From Clostridium sp. CAG:921 (GTDB taxonomy: Bacteria > Bacillota > Clostridia > TANB77 > CAG-465), in contig HF991942.1 in assembly GCA_000433135.1 (NCBI GenBank), positions 28,861 through 37,662 on the forward strand: a stretch of DNA of 8,802 bases, written 5' to 3'. The notes below the pieces were generated by a model. It was not told where the DNA came from. It saw only the letters and a program-made list of their open reading frames with translations, and made no database searches. Positions 5,538-8,802 of the stretch are shown one piece after another (the stretch's first letter is position 1; each line of letters opens with the position of its first letter). The position numbers and the translations under genes were made by a program.

Positions 5538-6164
5538 ATGTATAATTTAAATGGTAATGAAGATGATAAGCAATTTGACCCATATACAAAACTTCAAGCT
5601 TATGCTTTAAGTAATAATATGAATAAATATACTAATGAAATATATGTTATATTTGATTCTTTAAGTATATTCAAAGATAGTTTTGCAAGCTTTAAATTAA
5701 ATAATATTGCTCAAAACAATATAAATAATAAAATTAATTTACATGATGGGGTAAAGTATTCAAGTACATATTTAAGCAACATATGTTTTCTAGTTTTAAA
5801 TGAAATTGCAAATAATAAAATACCTATAAAAGCATGTAAAAGTTGTGGTAGATATTTTATTCCTGTAAATAGAAATGCAGAAGTATATTGCGATTTAATG
5901 CCAGTTATAAATGGTAAAAAATGTAGAGAGTTAGGAGCTCGTACTACATATGCTAAAAATATAAAAGATGTTGAAGCACTTTTAATATATAGAAGAACAT
6001 ATCAAAAAAGATTAATGGAGCTTGCAAGAAATCCTGACACTACCGAAGATGAGAGAAATGATTTTAACAAATGGAAAAAAGAAGCTCAAGCACAAATCAA
6101 GCTATATAAAAAAGAGAAAATAACAGAAGAAGAATTATATAAATGGATGATAGAAAATAAATAA
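5538..6164 (+). CDS. DUF6076-like zinc-ribbon protein, 5'-truncated
   Basis: The C-terminal part matches the DUF6076 family of uncharacterised Firmicute mobile-element proteins: PIKACKSCGRYFIPVNR, then VYCD and KKCRELGAR, followed by a helical charged tail. C100-x2-C103, C118 and C129 form a probable zinc-binding ribbon. Family members are, from memory, considerably longer, with an extra N-terminal region. Here the frame starts at an ATG (5538) with no ribosome site, exactly where excisionase homology on the other strand stops, so the N-terminus was probably lost in a rearrangement. The frame stays open from the junction to its stop. It is followed after 12 bases by the DUF3800 gene, so all three downstream genes may form one operon that has lost its original promoter. 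Function unknown. Confidence 0.7.
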   Translation: MYNLNGNEDDKQFDPYTKLQAYALSNNMNKYTNEIYVIFDSLSIFKDSFASFKLNNIAQNNINNKINLHDGVKYSSTYLSNICFLVLNEIANNKIPIKACKSCGRYFIPVNRNAEVYCDLMPVINGKKCRELGARTTYAKNIKDVEALLIYRRTYQKRLMELARNPDTTEDERNDFNKWKKEAQAQIKLYKKEKITEEELYKWMIENK

Positions 6165-6176
6165 GGAGGGATTAAT

Positions 6177-6917
6177 TTGAAAGTAAAATCTGATTATTTA
6201 ATTTATTGTGATGAAAGTTGTCCTTTAGAACATGAACCTATAACATTATTAGGTGCAATAGGTTGTAGTTATGATAATAAAGAAAAGATATTTAATGATT
6301 TAAGAAATTTAAAAAATGAATATTTTACAAATTCAAAGTATGAAACAAAATGGGTTAAAGTTTCTAAATCTAAAAGTGATTATTATAAAAAATTAATAGA
6401 CTATTTCTTTGATAATGATGATATAAAAATAAGAATTTTAGTTGCTAAAAACAAAGATAAACTTGATAATGAAAAATACAACAATGGTGATTATCAAACA
6501 TGGTATTATAAAATGTATTATTATTTATTAGATAGATTTGTATATTCGAATTATAATTATTATATGTTATATGATGAAAAAGATAAGTTTACTACATATA
6601 GGATGAATGAGGTAAGAAAAATAATTATAGACAAAAAAAGTTTTAATAATCAAGAAAATTTTGATTTTAAAATAAAACAAATAAATTCCAAAGAATCAGA
6701 ATTAATGCAATTATTAGATGTTATTATGGGAGCAATTGGATATAAAAATAGAGGATATACTAACAAAAATTCAATCAAAGGCGAAGCAAAAAAAGAAATT
6801 GTTAGATATATTGAAGAAAAATCTTCTAAAAATTTATCTTGTAAAACTTCTCCATTCGAACCTAAATTAAATATATTTATTTGGGAACCAAGAAAAGAGG
6901 TAAGAGATGGAGTATAA
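6177..6917 (+). CDS. DUF3800 protein (RNase H-like fold family)
   Basis: The N-terminal YLIYCDES motif (D12, E13, S14), the mid-protein LYDEKD (D123) and the C-terminal motif SKESELMQLLDVIMGAI (E163, E165, D171) are the signature of DUF3800, a family with an RNase H-like fold often found in phages, integrative elements and defence-rich regions. The conserved acidic residues are spaced as expected for metal binding, so a nuclease-like activity is plausible but unproven. The start is TTG: AAGGAGGG (6163-6170) lies 6 bases before it and there is no better ATG. Length (246 aa) is typical. The gene begins 12 bases after the DUF6076 stop, and its last 11 bases overlap the next gene, which argues for translational coupling and a joint function with that neighbour. 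Confidence 0.85.
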   Translation: MKVKSDYLIYCDESCPLEHEPITLLGAIGCSYDNKEKIFNDLRNLKNEYFTNSKYETKWVKVSKSKSDYYKKLIDYFFDNDDIKIRILVAKNKDKLDNEKYNNGDYQTWYYKMYYYLLDRFVYSNYNYYMLYDEKDKFTTYRMNEVRKIIIDKKSFNNQENFDFKIKQINSKESELMQLLDVIMGAIGYKNRGYTNKNSIKGEAKKEIVRYIEEKSSKNLSCKTSPFEPKLNIFIWEPRKEVRDGV

Positions 6918-7533
6918 ATATCACGATATAAAAAAAGATAGTGTTGATTTAGAAGAGATAGTAAATATATCTAAAATTGAAAATGAGAAATTTGAAAATC
7001 AATGCAGAAATTCTAAATTATTTGGTAAAGATATTTATTTTTCTTCACATGAATTAGAAGGATATACAGAAGATTTTTGGCATATGTCTAGTTTAGAAAA
7101 TAAAGATGATAAGTGTAAAAATACTTCTAGAAGATATTATAACGTAAAACCATGTAATAATACACCATATGTTAATAAATGTTCAAATTGTATTAACCAT
7201 ACTTTTTCTGTGAGATTAAAGAATAAATCAAGAGATAAATGTGTATACAGAATGTCTACAATTGAAATTTTTAAAATAGTTATAGATAAGGCTAATAATT
7301 ATGAAAATGAAGATAATATAAAAATATGGAAAGTTGTAGATTATATTAGTAGAAGAACACCAGAAACTAATTTAAAGATAAGATTTCAACAAGGAATGGT
7401 TGATTATTTAATAATATTAAAAGAAACAGATAAATGTTATTTCTTTATAACAGCTTTTCCAGTATTTGAACATAGAGAAAAAAATATTTTGGATCAAGAA
7501 TATAGCGCTAAAAGTTCTGAAAAAATAAAATAA
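6907..7533 (+). CDS. Small protein resembling BECR-fold (barnase/EndoU/ColE5/RelE-like) nucleases
   Basis: This 208-aa protein starts inside the end of the DUF3800 gene (ATG 6907, in GAGATGGAG, with AGAGG at 6896-6900 upstream). The pattern EDFWHMSS (H59), NIKIWKVV, then IRFQQGMVDYLIILKE, CYFFITAFPVF and EHREKNILDQEY recalls phage-borne nuclease domains of the BECR group: an early His, then W(K/E), a Y(L/V)(I/V)(I/V)L strand and a C-terminal TAYPV...HR(R/K) strand and helix. I infer this by eye and no catalytic proof is visible. The centre is Cys-rich (C70, C83, C92-x2-C95, C112) and may bind zinc. There is no signal peptide. The tight coupling to DUF3800 suggests a two-protein system such as an effector pair, a toxin with its regulator, or phage defence. 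If the resemblance fails, it is a hypothetical protein. Confidence 0.5.
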   Translation: MEYKYHDIKKDSVDLEEIVNISKIENEKFENQCRNSKLFGKDIYFSSHELEGYTEDFWHMSSLENKDDKCKNTSRRYYNVKPCNNTPYVNKCSNCINHTFSVRLKNKSRDKCVYRMSTIEIFKIVIDKANNYENEDNIKIWKVVDYISRRTPETNLKIRFQQGMVDYLIILKETDKCYFFITAFPVFEHREKNILDQEYSAKSSEKIK

Positions 7534-7541
7534 CGGCTGGC

Positions 7542-7603
7542 GCTTGCGACGCCGCGTGCCCTGATTACCCAAGCTTGCGACGCCGCGTTCCCTGATTACC
7601 CAA
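7542..7603. repeat. GC-rich tandem 31-bp direct repeat
   Basis: Two head-to-tail units, 7542-7572 and 7573-7603, are identical except for one base (GTGCCC against GTTCCC at 7558/7589). Each reads GCTTGCGACGCCGCG, then TKCCCTGATTACCCAA. They are GC-rich (over half G+C) in surroundings of roughly 20-25%. The array starts 8 bases after the stop of the BECR-like gene and is followed by an inverted half-copy. It looks like a foreign or dispersed intergenic repeat. Confidence 0.9.
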
Positions 7604-7617
7604 ATGGTAATTGGGAA
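7588..7617. repeat. Hairpin formed by repeat unit 2 and an inverted half-copy
   Basis: TTCCC (7588-7592) and ATTACC (7595-7600) pair with GGTAAT (7606-7611) and GGGAA (7613-7617): 11 bp in two blocks around a 5-base loop, with a TG/T internal bulge. There is no T-run on either side, so it is not a typical terminator. Confidence 0.7.
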
Positions 7618-7912
7618 AATATAATATAACATGATATATATTATACTAATATATATTATGCAATAAACCAAATTTAATATACTATTTTACAAGAATATAT
7701 CATAAAAAAATATAAAAATCAATAGTAATTCTTAAATTTTATAATATAATTTTAACATATTATGTAAATAAAGTCAAGAACTTATTATATATTTATATAA
7801 TGAGAAATTAGTATGTTTGAATTAGTGTGTAAATATATAATTAATATTAGAATTAAATATTTTATAAAAAGTGATTTAGTATAAGTATTAATATAAAATA
7901 AAAGGAGCGAAT
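7604..7912. other. AT-rich intergenic region
   Basis: About 300 bases without a supportable gene on either strand. It holds the tail of the GC-rich hairpin and a perfect 10-bp AT-only inverted repeat with centre TAC (7634-7643/7647-7656). There are several loose -10-like boxes: TATAAT at 7796-7801, and TATAAT at 7836-7841 with a badly spaced TTGAAT at 7817. No promoter can be chosen with confidence because the whole stretch is A/T. It ends in the ribosome site of the S66 gene. Confidence 0.7.
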
Positions 7913-8802
7913 ATGATGAGATTTTTGAAAAAAACAATTTTTGTTACAGCTCCATCCGATTCAGTTTGTAGTGATGGAGATAGAATAAGATTAGAAAGTG
8001 CAATTAAAAATTTTAATAGTTTAGGTATTGATATAAAATTAGGTGAAACAGTTAATATAAATAATACATATGATGAGGAAGAATATAAATTAAAAGCTAA
8101 AGAAGTTGAAAAAGCATTATTAGATAAAAATATTGATACTGTTATAGCAGCTAATGGTGGCGAAACAGAGTTTAATATTGTAAAATATATTAATTTTGAT
8201 AAATTAAGAAATAGTGAAAATAAAATATTTCAAGGGTTTTCAGATAATTCTATATTAACTTTTCTTTTATCAACTCTATCTGAGTGGAAGACATATTATG
8301 CGCCATGTTTCCCGACATTTGGATATAAAACTTGGGATCAAACGTTAAAAGATAATCTAGAATTACTTAAAGGTAATATTATAGAACAAAATTCGCAAGA
8401 ACTTTTTGAAACAAAATCTTTAAAAAAAGTAAAAGGAAAAGAATTATATGGATATAATTTAGATACACCTACAAATCTTACTGAAATCACAGGAAAAAAT
8501 GATTTTAATGTGAAAGGTATATTATTAGGTGGATGTTTAGATGTATTAAAATCAATATTAAATACAGAATATGATAACTTAAAGGAATATAATAAAAAAC
8601 ATCCAAATATAATTTGGTTTATAGAAAATTGTGCAATGGATATTAATGAATTAAAACAAACTTTGGAATCAATGGAAGATAATGAATGGTTTAAAAATGT
8701 ATCATGTTTTATGATTGGAAGAGGTAAAATTACGTTAAATGAGAATTTTTTAAAAAGTCAAAATGAGTTATTAGTATCTACATTATCAAAATATAATGTT
8801 CC
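7913..8802 (+). CDS. S66-family serine peptidase (LD-carboxypeptidase/MccF-like), 3' end outside window
   Basis: Cytosolic peptidase of the S66 family, which includes the murein tetrapeptide LD-carboxypeptidase LdcA and the microcin C7 self-immunity protein MccF. The visible 296 residues begin with the TIFVTAPSD strand and continue with AANGGETEF, the nucleophile elbow QGFSDNS with Ser110, the CFPTFG loop typical of the MccF-like subgroup, ILLGGCLDVL, and IWFIENC with catalytic Glu238. The catalytic His near the C-terminus falls outside the window. Ribosome site AAAGGAG (7901-7907) lies 5 bases before the ATG at 7913 and 8 before a second in-frame ATG at 7916; either could be used. The gene stands alone after an AT-rich spacer. 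MccF-like enzymes cleave toxic nucleotide-peptides, so a detoxification or immunity role is as plausible as cell-wall recycling. Confidence 0.92.
   Translation, partial: MMRFLKKTIFVTAPSDSVCSDGDRIRLESAIKNFNSLGIDIKLGETVNINNTYDEEEYKLKAKEVEKALLDKNIDTVIAANGGETEFNIVKYINFDKLRNSENKIFQGFSDNSILTFLLSTLSEWKTYYAPCFPTFGYKTWDQTLKDNLELLKGNIIEQNSQELFETKSLKKVKGKELYGYNLDTPTNLTEITGKNDFNVKGILLGGCLDVLKSILNTEYDNLKEYNKKHPNIIWFIENCAMDINELKQTLESMEDNEWFKNVSCFMIGRGKITLNENFLKSQNELLVSTLSKYNV

Noticed and set aside
7542..7603. CRISPR array
   Set aside because: The two units are directly adjacent with no spacer between them, and no cas gene is present.
7417..7671. 84-codon minus-strand frame across the GC-rich repeat
   Set aside because: It overlaps the end of the BECR-like gene, and its middle (GNQGTRRRK) is only the translated repeat. 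Similar spurious frames are expected wherever the repeat occurs.

Overview
The DNA is very AT-rich, with strongly A/T-biased codons, AGGAGG-type ribosome sites, some TTG starts and TGG-encoded Trp. All apparently intact genes that finish inside the window end in TAA. This fits a low-GC Bacillota (clostridial or related gut Firmicute) using the standard code. No species can be named from the sequence alone. Most of the window is accessory DNA built from pieces of integrative elements.

Layout. (1) 37-789: a CPBP (Abi/CAAX-like) intramembrane protease. (2) 850-2210: wreckage of one or more integrative elements on the + strand. It holds a structured leader with a strong intrinsic terminator, a repA (RepA_N) remnant with two stops and a frameshift, an AlbA_2-type gene with an in-frame TGA, and the catalytic tail of a tyrosine recombinase fused in frame to it. 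(3) 2305-3666: an isolated cytosolic subtilisin-like (S8) protease with its own promoter, followed by overlapping inverted repeats. (4) 3806-3848: a terminator plus a tRNA 3'-end fragment (both reading -), interpreted as an attachment site. (5) 3930-5535 (-): a tyrosine integrase with a duplicated Cys-rich N-terminus, preceded by a truncated excisionase. The xis-int gap carries a + strand promoter and terminator, and three copies of a 9-bp word that could form competing hairpins over the int ribosome site. (6) 5538-7533 (+): a compact operon of a 5'-truncated DUF6076 protein, a DUF3800 protein (RNase H-like family) and a small protein resembling BECR-fold nucleases. (7) 7534-7912: a GC-rich tandem 31-bp repeat with an inverted half-copy, then AT-rich intergenic DNA. 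(8) 7913 to the end: an S66 (LD-carboxypeptidase/MccF-like) peptidase, cut off by the window.

How the parts relate. The integrase, the tRNA-end fragment and the excisionase mark the left boundary of an element entering from the right. An older, collapsed element lies to the left of the S8 gene. The DUF3800/BECR-like pair is the best candidate for a little-described effector or defence module. The xis-int intergenic region is the best candidate for an undescribed RNA switch controlling recombination.
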